A stretch of DNA of 64,000 nucleotides, from assembly GCA_021030915.1 (NCBI GenBank), contig JAGEMR010000054.1, forward strand, positions 62,001-126,000, given 5' to 3'. This DNA is from Astrothelium macrocarpum (taxonomy: Eukaryota > Ascomycota > Dothideomycetes > Trypetheliales > Trypetheliaceae). Both the position numbers and the translations under genes were made by a program. The notes under the pieces were generated by a model that was given only the letters and a program-made list of their open reading frames with translations, was not told the DNA's origin and did not search any database. Shown here one piece after another: positions 20,885 to 32,838 of this stretch (position 1 is its first letter; each line of letters opens with the position of its first letter).

Positions 20885-22739
20885 TCATCTCCCATTTAGC
20901 GTGTGGTATTCTACGACCTCATGACTATCCATCCTCCAAATAGCGATATCCTTCACAGTTTCGTACGGCACAGACTTGATCAACCTCTTATTCCGGACCG
21001 TCTTGACCCCATCTTCACCTTCGATCGTCTCCACAATCACCCGCCCAAACTCAAAATTCATCCGCCCAATACCAACCCATCTCATCCTATCATATTGCGA
21101 TCCGGCTGCATCTACGCCCATGGCTTGCTCATGGTATTCCCCCTCGAGATCCTCCAGCTTCTGAACAAAGCTCGGATCCACCGGGCTTTTCAGCACTCGA
21201 CATGCATAGAGCTTGGTTAGAAACGGAAGCAACAGCCGCATGAAGCTCAAGTTGTCCTCTTGCATCGGCAGGCCGAGTTGCGTCAGATTGGGACAGCTCC
21301 GCACGAGCTGGCTGATTTCCTCGGCGCCAAGGACCCAGTGGTGCGAGAGCAGGAGGTGCGTCAGGCTGGCGCCATGGCTGGTGGCAACAGCATTTAGATA
21401 TGGTGTTACTAAGCTCGCTGTCAATGCTTCACAACTGCGTTCTGGAGGGGTGTGGCTGGGCGTGACTGGGCTCGCTGAGGCACTACCCGCGCCGATGCTG
21501 TTACTTGGTGCTGATGAAATCGTTCCGGGTTTTCGGCGTGCGGAGACGATGTAGATTCGTTCGAGGGCGGGCATCTCTCCCAGTACACGGAGAAAGTGTT
21601 TGTCGATGAAATCAATGCGAAGCTGTTTCAGGTTTGGTGGATGTTTTTGGGGTGCGGAGAGGCGCCACGTTTCGTCCAAGTACACGGTCATGGGATTATC
21701 GTCGGCTGAGCCACCACAATTGAGGATAGCGAGCGAACTGAATGTGTTTTCGTCGAAGAGATCGTTAACTTCTCTGCTCTTGGCGGTGTAGAGATTGTGA
21801 AAAGCTAGGTGGCGGAGATGAAGAGACTGCTTGGCGGCGATTAAGTGTCCAAAGTAAGCATTCATATTTACACTCGGTTCAGCATTCTCTCGTATACGTG
21901 GATGGAAATGGAGGGTGAGAGCTTCGAGTTTTTTAGAATGCAGTAAGAGTATAGATATATCATCAGGATAACACAGTGGATCAATATCTAACGCGGAGAA
22001 AGAACGCAGGTTTGGCATGGGTGGAAGAACAGCGGTAGGACGGGGCATACGAGTGGAGGGAAACCGAATTTGAAGGGAGCGGAGTGCAGGACGTGTGGCC
22101 AGACCATCGTAGACGGTCTTGAGAGGCTTGGTGTTGAGTTCCCAGCTGCTCAAGATTAGTATAGAGAATTTGCGAGAGCCGAGTTGATCCGGCACCTAAA
22201 GAATTCCAGCAAAGGCATCTTGTCGATTGCCGCCCTGATTGTGATATTGAGCAACAAGGAACTGTCGGGCAGTCTTCCCTTTGCCAGATGCGATATATCT
22301 GCCTCTTTCCACTCGCCCCACAATCGAAGCCGTTTTATGTAGTGAGTGATGTTCCGCGTTATGAGGCCATTGAGGGCCATTGCAAAAGGACTTCCACCCC
22401 CAAAGCCTTCTGGCCGACCATCGATGTAGCGAATGTCATCGTACGAATGCAACGTCACTCTTTCATACAGTCGAGGGAGGGTCATGTAGTGGAATACGCG
22501 CGAGACGCGGGTGACGCGTGCCAAATCGCCCGCATCTTCAATCTACGCAAAGCAAATCAGTAGAAGCTTCCCAAGAAACGATGATGATGGCATACGAAGG
22601 AAATGATGAGAGCTATGAGATTCAATGGTAGTTGGATTCCTGAAAATTCATGATCTCGTTCGCCGTGCACGAAAGGGGGCACTGAGAAGCTCTGCATTGG
22701 CTTCTCGGTTCCTGGAGGGGTGCCATTAGGATAGCTCAT
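20885..22739 (-). CDS. F-box-like / leucine-rich-repeat protein
   Basis: Exons 22739-22596, 22542-22196 and 22145-20885; 583 residues. An alternative in-frame ATG at 22763 adds eight. The first splice creates LPLNLIALIISF-IEDAGDLARVTRVSRVFHYMTLPRLYERV, the usual F-box-like helix set of fungal F-box/LRR proteins. The second creates LLEFF-SWELNTKPLKTVYDGLA. The remainder has LRR-like segments (LRSLQIRFPS, LEALTLHFHP, LRHLAFHNLY, LKQLRIDFID, LTHLLLSHHW, LTQLGLPM). The probable role is substrate recognition in an SCF-type ubiquitin ligase; no target can be inferred. The second intron's acceptor could be one AG earlier (one extra Ser). Converges on GH92. Confidence 0.82.
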
Positions 22740-23318
22740 GGTGAAAGAGATTGTGGAGGCCACGCTTTAAGGCAGCAGTCGGATGATGACTATGGCTTTG
22801 TCGGGCAGTCGTACCCGCCTTAGACCCACCCTCCACCCCCCCTGCCTTCGTACCCGCTCCTCTTTCGGAATTATACGGGAGGTATCAAAGCATTTTGTGC
22901 AAATTTGATCGAGATATCGATTTTGTTATGGCATTCAACGTCGCCAAACCCTGTCTAATCGTGTAGTCTAGTGGAGGGATAGTAGGTAATTGCGTGGTGA
23001 GTCATAATGTCCTACGTGGTAACGGAAGCTTAGTTGAACTTATTATGGCATTTTACCTTTCTCGCACGCCACCGATCGTTTCGTTCCTTGAATAAGTATT
23101 CTCTTTTCATGATTATGATAGGTGTAGACAGGTCACTGAAAGAATTGTTTCAATACTCATTAAACAGATGTGCATGCCTGATTTCATTTTATCTCGTTTT
23201 ATTAAACTATATTTTTCTACTAATGTTTACCCATGCCCCTCGTACACGTGGAGCGCTGCACCACTTCCAGTAGCTTCACGGTAGAGCAATTCACTGTTGA
23301 ACTTGACCTTTATGAACA
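22740..23318. other. Intergenic before MITE copy A
   Basis: Upstream region of the F-box gene. It has a pyrimidine-rich stretch (about 22822-22865) that could be a promoter element. No gene seen. Confidence 0.45.
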
Positions 23319-23550
23319 CCAGTGGCTGCAACAAGAAATGTCACCCGCGACTGCGAAAGATATCCTTCACCGCAGGTCTCATCGGGAGACCCTCACTAAG
23401 AATAGATCAGAAAACTTGAAAATTTTTTCTCAACAGCTTACTGACGGATTGTTTACAATTTGCCATTGTTCAGAATGGTATGGGGTCCTCCCGACGAAGT
23501 CTGCGGCGAATCATCTCTTTCGCGGGTGAGATTTCTTATTGCAGTCCCAG
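23319..23550 (+). mobile_element. MITE copy A (~232 bp, long inverted repeats)
   Basis: Starts ccagtggctgcaacaagaaa and ends ttcttattgcagtcccag. The two ends are inverted copies of each other for ~90 bp each, sharing tgtcacccgcga, gcgaaagatat.cttc.ccgcag and tcgggag; the core is A+T-rich. The same sequence recurs at 25047-25260, 46304-46534 (inverted) and 51283-51506. It has no coding capacity. Its right edge is 2 bp from the stop codon of the DUF2235 gene. Confidence 0.85.
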
Positions 23551-23551
23551 C

Positions 23552-25049
23552 CTACCTACCTGACAATACTTCCCACAAATCAGCTAAGATTGTATCTGGT
23601 TCCTCGTCGCCAAGAACACGCTGGTCTTGCATACGTCGCAATTCTGCTGTGACCCAGGACCTTAGCAACTCCAACTCGAATATGCTAACCTTGTCCTCTA
23701 AGATGCTGAAAGTTTCAAGGGTGTTATTCGGCGCTCGCAATGGCCATTTCCACGGCTTGCCTGGTAACGCATCAATGTCCTTTAGGGAGGATGGTGGTTC
23801 GATGGCCTTTTTTTTCAACAATATGCGGACTGTGAAGTGCATTCGTTCATTCGAGTCGCCAACCTCTGCATCTCGACTGAGCTCCCACGCTTCCCGTGGA
23901 ATGGGTTCAGATTTTCTGGGCCCATCAGAACCCCAAAATTGGCATCGTGGAATACGATTCTCCCTTCCACCAAGTACAAAGAAGTTGCGCCAGGAGTCCG
24001 GAGCTGTCACTTTGACTGTGGTGCATCGTTAGCTCCTAATTCATCAAATCAACACATGAGCTAAGCATACATTCCAGACCTCCGTGGGAACGGGTAATTC
24101 TCCAACTGTTGCTCTTTGGGAGCGGCTCCCAGAGATGCTCACGGTCGAAACTTAAATACCGACTCAATTGCGCCATTATCCATACCAAAGCGATGTTGGT
24201 GAGACCATCATCATCGCTACCGCCTCCGATATCTCCCTGATAGCCAAGGAACCAGCACTGCCTCAGGACGTTATTCTTGGATTCCGGGAACTCATGTGCG
24301 TGTCTCCAAACCATGGGAAGAAAATGCCGACGGCGTTCGTGTAAAGCGAGTGCTTGAAAAGCGTTTTCAATATTCGGGCAAAGTGCAGAATGGATGAACT
24401 TCAATCTTGACGGCGGAATTCGAGGAAGCCCTACTGGTGTTGGCCACCCCAGCGAGCTGACTGTATCCCATACAGCACATGCTTTGATCCGAGCCCCTTC
24501 TCTTCTATTGTCCCTCAGCGACTTGAGCTTATCATGCAGAGCCGGCTGAGTTTGCTTCTCCCATAACTCGTAGAGAGACACTAACTCAAACAAACCAACT
24601 TTCGTCAGGAGCCCCACATCATGGATGAAGTGCGCAATACATCTGCTTGTAAACGCGCCCCTTGAGAACCCAATGAGATATATCTCGTCATCATTGGAAT
24701 CGAAATTGTGACAAAGAAAGCTGTAGGCTTCCAGAATCCTTGCCTCAATGCCTGTAACATCAACATTCAGGGGGAACCTCATTGAAGCTTGCCGCTTTTT
24801 TTACGTACCTCTTCCAGTGCCGCCATCCCACATATTTCCCCAGTTCGATGTACCTGTCCCCAGGCCAGACTGATAGAACACTACTTGAGGGGTTCCATTG
24901 GCATGTTTTGGAGTGATACAACGAGATATCCGTAGAACATTGGACGAAGGAGCTGCGAATGTCTGGCTTTGCCAGGTGCCATCACAGCAGACAATGAGTT
25001 TTTTTCCCTTCTTCTTCTCAACCTTGTCCGCCTGCTTGACCATACTCAT
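23552..25049 (-). CDS. DUF2235 alpha/beta-hydrolase
   Basis: Exons 25049-24809, 24751-24071 and 24015-23552; about 461 residues. Introns: GTACGT...TACAG and GTATGC...GCTAAC...CACAG. Blocks seen: GKKLIVCCDGTWQ (N-terminal Asp motif), VFYQSGLGTG, GIEARILEAYSFL, then IYLIGFSRGAFTSRCIA with the nucleophile elbow G-F-S-R-G intact, CAVWDTVSSLGWP, and WFLGYQGDIGGGSDDDGL. DUF2235 is related to phospholipase effectors of the Tle1 kind; in fungi it is an expanded family of unknown substrate. The frame continues upstream to an ATG at 25112, but those 21 extra residues are translated from a MITE copy, so I place the start at 25049 (or 25043). The TAG at 23552-23554 is 2 bp from another MITE copy, so the C-terminus may be cut short. 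Confidence 0.82.
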
Positions 25050-25260
25050 CGCGATCGCGAAAGATATATTCGCCGCAGACCTCGTCGGGAGACCCTCAAT
25101 AAGAGTAGACAAAATTTTTTTAGAATCTATTCCTCAATAAATTGTTGATAGATTATTTAAAATTTTGTAATTGTTTAGGATGGTATGGGGTCATCCCGAT
25201 CAGACCAGCGGCGACTTACATCTTTCGCAGTCGCGAGCGACATTTCTTCCTGCCTCCATC
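25047..25260 (+). mobile_element. MITE copy B, left end overlapped by DUF2235 start
   Basis: Same orientation as copy A. Recognisable from gcgaaagatatattcgccgcag, gtcgggagaccctca.taag, then an A+T-rich core, aggatggtatggggtc.tcccga and ctttcgcagtcgcgagcgac to atttcttcctgc. The outermost ~25 bp of its left end are replaced by DUF2235 coding sequence. Read on the minus strand, it supplies the N-terminal open frame and possible upstream ATG (25112) of that gene. Confidence 0.8.
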
Positions 25261-26334
25261 TGCCTCACAGCATCAGCCGCATATTAGGGCAAAGATCGGT
25301 GCTTGTTACGCATTCAGCTTTTGCAAGCGAGAACTATGTTTTTGCTTTTGAATTCCCACGCTAGAACTTGCTGACTGGCTTCCATCGTATCGTATCATCG
25401 AGCCAATTCGTATTTACATGAGAGTCTCGTCCAATCATCAGGACACGTATGCGCGTTTTGCTTACGAAGTAGGCACAAAGAGGCCCGATTATCTATCCAG
25501 CCGCGGCAGTAATTACAGCAGCAATCCATATCCGACGATTAGCGCTGACGACCGTGAAAATCTAATGAATCGAGGGTAGTTTTGGTGGACCAAGGCTGAC
25601 GGAAAAGCTTCTCATATGTTGAAGTCTAATCATTCTTCTCGGGTGATACCAGATATGGTCTACTGTCTGAAAAATCTTCTCGACTCCATCCAATCAGACT
25701 ATATGAGCACGGCTCCGAAGGATGTGTTGATCGATCACAATGTAGCCATCGGACATGAATTGACGCTGTAAGGGGTCCGTGCCATGAGTTCTACAGTATC
25801 AATAATTAAGCCTATAGACCTCTGGCACTGTAGCATTTGTCCCTCAGCAAAGAAGGCGGATACGGTTTCTTGTGCCTCGAAGCGCTTGACTTCCAAATGT
25901 TAGCCTTTTGGCGTAAGTGTTTCGATAGTATAGGTAGTTGTACTTGGAGAGAGCAAGGCTGGGCAATAGAGCACTAGCCGAAAGCGGTTTCGCGTCTGGT
26001 GACGTGCCTACCTCCTTATCCACGTTTGTCATGGGTAGGAGCCTGGACACCTACACCCTCCAGCCCCATCCGATGGCTATGCAGTGCACATCTAAGGCGT
26101 TATTGCTTTTTTCAAGGACGCGAACAGCCAATAAGTGCGCAGGGAATGGCTCTCGTTAATTGGGAACGCCTTTTTGTGGGGCTTTTGCGGCCATCTGACC
26201 AATGTCAGACTCGGATCTCTCAGTATCGTCGTGAAGAATGTCGTAGCCTTAAGCTGCAGCGGGATACTTTATGAGTGCCAACAGTTGAAATACTACTTTC
26301 GCTCTTTCTTCGCAATCCATAATTTACGATAGTG
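25261..26334. other. Intergenic, ~1.1 kb
   Basis: Between MITE copy B and the alpha/beta-hydrolase gene. Short frames only; nothing recognised. Confidence 0.45.
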
Positions 26335-27450
26335 ATGGACTCTTTGAAAAGCTGGTCTCGAGCATTGGGGGGCACTCCAAGCCTCAAGCGTCAAGATAGC
26401 ATACCAGAGCAGCGGCCCTTGGGTATCAAGACCCTCTATGAATCAGATGTTTGCGTGGCAGAGTAGGATATACCTCTTTCTTCTATTCAGCTATTCTGTC
26501 TGTACTGGTGGTATACTGATCGTTAATATCCTACAGTGTTGTCTTTATCCACGGATTAAACGGAAGTCAGACTGGGACGTGGATGGAAAAAAATACAAAG
26601 CAGCCCTGGCCGCAGGCGTTACTATCAGCAGACCTACCTGACGTCCGTCTTCTTGCATTTGGATATAACACCGAAAGTGAACACACTCTAGCGGACATAA
26701 TCTCTCGACATCGGATTGACGGCTATGCAAGGGCATTGCTAAACGATCTATCCGAATATCGGACGCAAACCAAGACTGTAAGATTTAATTGTCGGCTCCA
26801 GGCATCCATATTTACATTTTTGACCATCCTCAGGGGTCGTGTAGGCCTATAATCTTTGTTGCTCATGGTTTGGGTGGTCTTGTGTGTGAGCATGTACGAT
26901 CCTTAATGCGCCCAGCTCAATGGCTCCGTGATCTAATTAGCTCTTCAGGCCGTTGTATATGCAAAGACAGATGGCGACCAGGAATATGATATTGGGGAGT
27001 CGACTCGCGGAATCATGTTCTTCGGAACTCCACAAGGCATACCGGGTCTCGCACAATGGTCTAGGTTTTTGGGAAGATCGTTAGGGATTCCAAAGAACGA
27101 TTTGGAGTTCACAGAAAGCATGCAGGATAATTTGCGCGAACTCCGAGAGATACAGCAGCAATTTGCCGAGTTTGCAAGAGAGGAGAAAATTCCTATAATC
27201 TGTTTCTATGAGACACTCTCTACGCCTTCAATTGGAGCTGTGAGTGGACCTGTAGTGAGATAGAATCCATGCTGATCCTTTCCAGCGTCTATCTCCGGAA
27301 TGGTCAATCATGCTGTCCAGTCAAGCGATAGGAATTGAAAGCGACCACGATGGATTGACCAGACTTGCGAGCCGAGACGACGAAAAATATCAATCTATCT
27401 TGGGCGCACTCCGCCGACTGTTAGGCGATAGCGAGACGATGAAAGAGTAA
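26335..27450 (+). CDS. Stand-alone DUF676-like alpha/beta-hydrolase, Ser nucleophile missing
   Basis: Five exons: 26335-26462, 26537-26777, 26834-26893, 26949-27239, 27286-27450; all phases agree, giving 294 residues. Blocks: TLYESDVCVADVVFIHGLNG then TGTW (oxyanion HG), LLAFGYNTES, then RPIIFVAHGLGGLV, then TRGIMFFGTPQ and LSPEWSI followed by a DHDGLTRLASRDDEKY histidine-bearing end. This is the serine-esterase-like domain usually found at the N-terminus of fungal NACHT/NB-ARC proteins, here on its own with an own stop codon. The elbow reads H-G-L-G-G where catalytic members have H-S-L-G-G (codon GGT), so hydrolysis by the usual mechanism is doubtful. It may act as a binding domain or be decaying, though every exon is open. 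Confidence 0.8.
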
Positions 27451-28236
27451 GGCAAAACTATTAGGTCAGCCCAAGAACACTATTTTTCCTATTTCGCTAG
27501 GGCGTGGTTGGACGCGAATGACTCCGAACGCGTCGTAATAAATTAGCAATATCATGATAGATCTTTCAACTCTTATAAACATATTATACTCTATGAAGCT
27601 TGTTTTCCTTTTCTTTTTTTTTTCCCCCCGCTGACTGGTACCTGTACATGTCTCAAGCACTCTTTGTACTCTTAACTATATCCTTCGTCGATCAGACCTG
27701 CCTCAAGCTAAACCTATTTTATTATTACTATTTACGCAGTTGTGGTTATCAAATTGTTCCAATTTAGATCTCAAGATCTAAAGTTTATCACTAAATATTT
27801 GGAAGTTAAGTCAATGTTAAATCTAGGCGTCTTGATCTCGGATTCGATTTAAACAGTCCGGGTAGATGAAAAAGCGGTAAGCGGGGCAAGAACAAGTAGC
27901 GAATTCCTCATTACAGTCTTTCTATCAAGAATTAAGTTACTGTAGTCGATACTGAGACAATCAGGGTAGTTGATCGTATTTCCTCAGAAGCTTGCAACCA
28001 AATTTGCTGGACTGAAATGTTCTCACCTGTCACCGCATGTACGATCCATCTAAGGCCCATACTTATGGCGTTCTGATCAAGTACTCCAACATGATCATCA
28101 AAGCGTCTAGTTCATAAAATTCGTAACATTCAATTTTTTGCCTTGGAGGTGCCGTGTAGGCAAATGATCCAGGAATCTGCAAGGGGAAAGCCCCTTATAA
28201 CCAAGTTCTAATTAGAGGAAGGGTCATTGATCGATA
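27451..28236. other. Intergenic between convergent genes
   Basis: 786 bp, moderately A+T-rich with a pyrimidine tract at ~27600-27628. No gene recognised. Confidence 0.45.
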
Positions 28237-29970
28237 TCATCCCATGAAGAACCACGGCCTTCTTGCACCATATTCCTCCGCGGGCCAGTTGAAAGGTAGG
28301 CCAACAGTGTCCTTAAAAACGTTCATGCTCAACTCTTCTCCCGCTGCACTGTCACCGTCTAATGGCACCTGTACCACTACTCCGCATTCCCAATTTCTAG
28401 TATTTAATTTAGGCTGCTTCGTTGCTTTGTCCATTATCACCTTTCCCCAGGCGCTCTCAGAGAGATTTGCACTGCCTACGTATGCCCAAGCCATAGGTGA
28501 TATCTGGCCATCGTCTTTTCGCCGTTTGCCACGCACATACATGATTTTGTTGTGACTTAATAACCCTTGCCTTGTCGACTGATAGTCACGCAAAGTGTGC
28601 TTGGGAAAAGTGAGTGCGTCGTACCACTTGGATTGCAAACATATCGTGCCACCATTCTCCTGACCTCCGGTACTGTTGGAGACCGTCTCTTCTGTTGGAA
28701 AGTAAACCCTGAAGCGTTCTCTAACATTCGGTGACCTTGTTTCCTGTACCTCGGATGATTTGGCGAATAGGACAGATTTTGGGTATTTTCTCTTGGTAGC
28801 GGTGCTGGTACTGTCGTCTTCTTGGCCCTTGGCCGCATTATAAATCGTCTTGAGGAATGCTTCGCTCAATGAGCCGAGAGATGACGTTGTGAAATCAATG
28901 TCAATCTCATCTTCCGTCTGAATCCCGAGCGTTCTTATTGTGCGGCTCAGACTAGGATACCCTGTGCGCTTTGCTTCTTCTCCAAAATGTGCTCCCCCAA
29001 TTGTATGAACGAAACCTAAATTCCGCGTCTTTGCGAAGTCGAACTTCAGCAATCCATCCTTGACATCATCATGCATTCCCATGGCATCTAGGAAATACAA
29101 GAGCTCTTCTCCGAATGGTGTCAGATCTTCTATTCGTGTTCGCTGCTTGTCCGGAAGCCTGGGTAGATCGATTAGGAACACGGTATTCTCCATCATCCCA
29201 GTCTCACCCCAATCATACGGTACAAGATTCGCACTGGGTACGACCACCCTGACATATTCTTCTTGAAACAGCAACATCAATTTCGAGTGCATGGTGGACA
29301 CCTGGCCGGGCATTGGTGGAAAGCATACACGTGCATGTGGCCAGCTCCTTACTCCACGACTTAATAGCTGCCGTTGAGCCTCTTCCTTTGCTTGTAAGAC
29401 GAGAATGAACTTGGTCCTGAATAGATCGACTTTGGAGAGCAACCACTCCGTATCCCATTGGAAAGCGCTAAGAACAGCAATGCGCAGAGTGCTGGGTTGG
29501 AGAACCTCTTCGATTTTAATGTCATTGTCCCGGGTGTGGCCACGAGCCCAGGTTTTTTTGACGACACCATTAGGATACTGAACTTGAGGAGATGAGCGAG
29601 TAGCTGAGTTGCTTTCCGGATTATTACTTCTGTCATTAGAAATGTTAGGTATCGGTCCATCGAGTTTGCCAACTTTGGTTGGTCTCTCCAATTCGCGCCT
29701 TACCGTCGACGGCGATATGGATCTCTGACGAGTTCGAGTGGCAAGTCGCGCTAACCGCTCTTGTTCCATGGCTTTGCGGTCCAGTTGAAGTAAACCTGTA
29801 GGTTGAGTCTGTGAGTGTTTGAGCTCCGAGGTGGAAGTATTTGCCTCATTTTGAACCTGAGGAGTACGATCTAGTGAAGGCAAATTAGAGTGATTATCTG
29901 CGGTCGGCTGAGGTTGTTCCAACGACAAGGCTATGGCACGCTTGAGATCTTCATCGTCAGAGTCGGCCAT
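28237..29970 (-). CDS. TDP1: Tyrosyl-DNA phosphodiesterase 1
   Basis: Single exon. The frame opens at 30114, but the Met at 29968-29970 (MADSDDEDLKRAIALSLEQ) is the natural start, giving 577 residues and placing a ubiquitin-interacting motif at the N-terminus, as in many fungal Tdp1 proteins. A basic, disordered region follows. The catalytic core carries two HKN motifs: TMHSKLMLLF...PSANLVPYDWG (His228/Lys230) and LLSHNKIMYV...GSANLSESAWG (His473/Lys475). Tdp1 hydrolyses 3'-phosphotyrosyl bonds left by stalled topoisomerase I and trims other blocked 3' ends. It ends EYGARRPWFFMG, close to the domain limit, so it looks complete. Confidence 0.95.
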   Translation of the reverse strand: MADSDDEDLKRAIALSLEQPQPTADNHSNLPSLDRTPQVQNEANTSTSELKHSQTQPTGLLQLDRKAMEQERLARLATRTRQRSISPSTVRRELERPTKVGKLDGPIPNISNDRSNNPESNSATRSSPQVQYPNGVVKKTWARGHTRDNDIKIEEVLQPSTLRIAVLSAFQWDTEWLLSKVDLFRTKFILVLQAKEEAQRQLLSRGVRSWPHARVCFPPMPGQVSTMHSKLMLLFQEEYVRVVVPSANLVPYDWGETGMMENTVFLIDLPRLPDKQRTRIEDLTPFGEELLYFLDAMGMHDDVKDGLLKFDFAKTRNLGFVHTIGGAHFGEEAKRTGYPSLSRTIRTLGIQTEDEIDIDFTTSSLGSLSEAFLKTIYNAAKGQEDDSTSTATKRKYPKSVLFAKSSEVQETRSPNVRERFRVYFPTEETVSNSTGGQENGGTICLQSKWYDALTFPKHTLRDYQSTRQGLLSHNKIMYVRGKRRKDDGQISPMAWAYVGSANLSESAWGKVIMDKATKQPKLNTRNWECGVVVQVPLDGDSAAGEELSMNVFKDTVGLPFNWPAEEYGARRPWFFMG

Positions 29971-32838
29971 TCTAGTCACCGCAGGCAGACAGGCTATATG
30001 GCGTCGCTGCGTTCTGAAGCCTGCAAAATATGTAATGAAGATTGACTGTTTCCGATGCAGCCACGTTCTCATGCGCTTCACAAAGTCTACGATGACTGTT
30101 GAAACAGGTGTCAAGGAGCAGGTATAGCCTAACTTTCTGACTTGGAGAAGTTGTTGTTTGCCCTAGGTCCGTGCTCCAAAAATAACCCTAAATGATCCAC
30201 CACCACCAAACACGGAAATCCTAATTGATAAGTCTGTGCTTTTTTTTAACTCATTACTTACCGGATCTTATTAGAATTCTCTGCGTAATTGCCATCCAGT
30301 GTGAGGTTCGTATCAATGCAATTTCCTAGAAGATCGTCACTGAATACCTTACTGCTACGATCACTGTATTTAGGCATCGGATAGGACGAAGTAGAGGTCT
30401 AAGACCGCAGATATGACAATCATGGGTAGTTCATTTCACACATTTTTAAACTAAATGGTTTGGATGTCGGTCTCTGGTTTCTATGATATACGCATAGCAT
30501 TGGCTTTGGAATGCGAGACTGGATATTAAATCAAACCTTGTCTGTTTGATTTCAGTCAAGAAACGGCCGTGGGATGGTATTGCGTTGATCTGATCATGTA
30601 TGAGTGGAATTAGACCTCATTGAAAACCAACAGATTAGCTAGCGAGCACGGAGTCATTTTCGTGGAACTAAAAAGCCGATTGCTCGAAATTCAATGTATA
30701 TAAGCCGGTAGTATGATTTCGGCTATGTGTACGATTACCCCCAGAATAGACTGACTACGAATTTAGAGCCCAGAAATCTTCTTTCTCGGTTGGAGGGCAA
30801 CTTTCTACAGTAAGCACGCATAAGGTGGATCTTTCCAAATCTCTATGCTGCACCACGTCATTCGTTGCAATCGAAGAAATGAATATGGACACCAGAGATA
30901 ACCAAGATTGGCTAATGCATCTGCCGGATTTTAAAAGGATAAGTTTCTGCAGTTTGAACATCTTTGCCGTGGGGCTGAAGATCCTTTGAGAGACGAGCGG
31001 CCGTAGTGGCATGGAGTTGCAGGCTGATATGACCGAAACAATTTAGGCAAGCGGTGGGCGTTACAGTCGACCCGCTGTCCGCAAAAGATCCCCAAAGTTT
31101 GCAAAGATTGCGTGAGTGCATGATGATTGCGGACGGGATCTGCTGATGAGGTTGGGCCATTACCAATGGAAGTTGCTTGTGGTTCCATTGGCTAGATCAA
31201 GCGCTTAGAGAATGAGATTTTTGTGAAGACGCAAGAAGATTTTAAAGCAATGTTGGATTGTAAACCTGCTGAACAATTATCTGCCTACAGCAAAGTCTTG
31301 GCCGCATATCGTATTCCCACCCAATGCCTCGGATGGTTCCCATACTAGGATTAATCGTCACGCACACACAGAGAAGTCTCTTGATAAAAGAGAACGCCTG
31401 TGATTAGCGACCAGTAGGATACTCTTTGGGGAAACGGTCCACGACAAGCCACCGTAAATTTAGAATTCCATTAGCGCTAAACATACAACAACTGAAAAGT
31501 AATTTTCCCGAGCGCATTGCCAGTTCCTAAAAGGAGAAGGCTGCAGCGGAGCTGCTTCAAGGAAGGGAGGGACAGAAAACAGAACTGACTAGGGGATTCA
31601 ATTGACAGCAAGAACGGACTCTCCTTTCAGGATCATGTTCAAGAAACTTCAATGTCAAAAGCATGGGTTCAGTCGCTCTCTCGGGTTAAACTCACCAGCT
31701 CGTAGAGTTCCCGGCTCACGTGTAGCTCGGTTGAACTTGTGCCGTCAGCTTTTGCCCTTTTAAGTTTATCTGCAACTCGGAACAAACTGTCGCTAAGTAA
31801 CGAAATGACAGTTCCACCCATATGCGCAATCTCAGGCTGCATAGGGACCTTTGCATAGAAACCCGAGACATGTCGTGAGCTGTTCTGGCCAAAGCGACGC
31901 GCTGCGCAGGTACTGAAGTTCGCCTAGATCGAAAAGGGGCCCGGGCTAAATCTCAATAGCGTGCAGATCAAGGCTATTCCCGAACACGCTAATTAGTCGG
32001 CGTAGATCCTCAGCTGAACGCCCTGACACGCCTCATCGCTTGGCCTGGCACACTGCGGCTCGTTCACGCGAGATGCACTTACCAAAGGACTCACGGTCCA
32101 AAGTCAGTGCCACTTGTTGATGTGGCTTTCGGCTTACTTTTCTCTATATCAATAACATCTCGCTGAACGATGCTATCGGAGCGAGAGCTACTGTCTCATA
32201 TCACGAGAATGGAATGGCGAAGCATAGATATGCGACGGAAAACAAAGGCACCAACCTTTGCCAACCATGCTTTCCGGATTGGCCCGCTCCGCAGGGCCGG
32301 CTGAGTTCGATTTTGTGGCGTAGTCTCGCCCTTTTGGGTTAACCAAGGCGGCTTCCCCAAGCGAAAGTTTGCTTCTTCATATCCACTTTCGGCTGGGGAT
32401 GGCGGCCTTGCGTGACTACAAACACATCCATTTGCTTGGCCGTTATTTTTAATTGGCTACACGTAGTCTCGAGTCCCGTTACTAAGTCTAATACCGCCGA
32501 CCTGGAAGTTGTCAACCACCGCAGGCGTTTTCCAGGAGACATGATTTGCTAAATGCCACCGCCATCCCCTGGCCAAGATCAAAAGAAAAGTAAAAAGTGA
32601 ATGCAGGTAGATGAGTAGCTGCTTGGCAGGACCAAAAGACTTTAGGGTTGAGGCTCGAAATGCTGAAATTAGAGCAGAGATGCCAGGCTCCAGAGCCAGA
32701 GCGAGCTGGGCTCCAAGATAAAGGCTGAAAGATCTCGCTCCCTTTTGTACTTGTTCGTTGAATACGTCTCTATTCACATCAGTACTTTTTGAGCATTCGC
32801 AAGTGTCTTTCAATTCATTTCTCACAAACACGAACATT
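29971..32838. other. 2.9 kb region without a recognised gene
   Basis: Contains the TDP1 promoter side and the upstream region of the MARVEL-like gene. Open frames at 30755-31188 (minus) and 32457-32837 (minus) have no family features and no convincing splice partners. No RNA gene or repeat is recognised. It may contain a noncoding transcript or decayed sequence. Confidence 0.4.

Noticed and set aside
23460..24032. 190-codon plus frame over the DUF2235 3' exon
   Set aside because: Starts inside a MITE and runs antisense to a spliced, phase-consistent DUF2235 exon.
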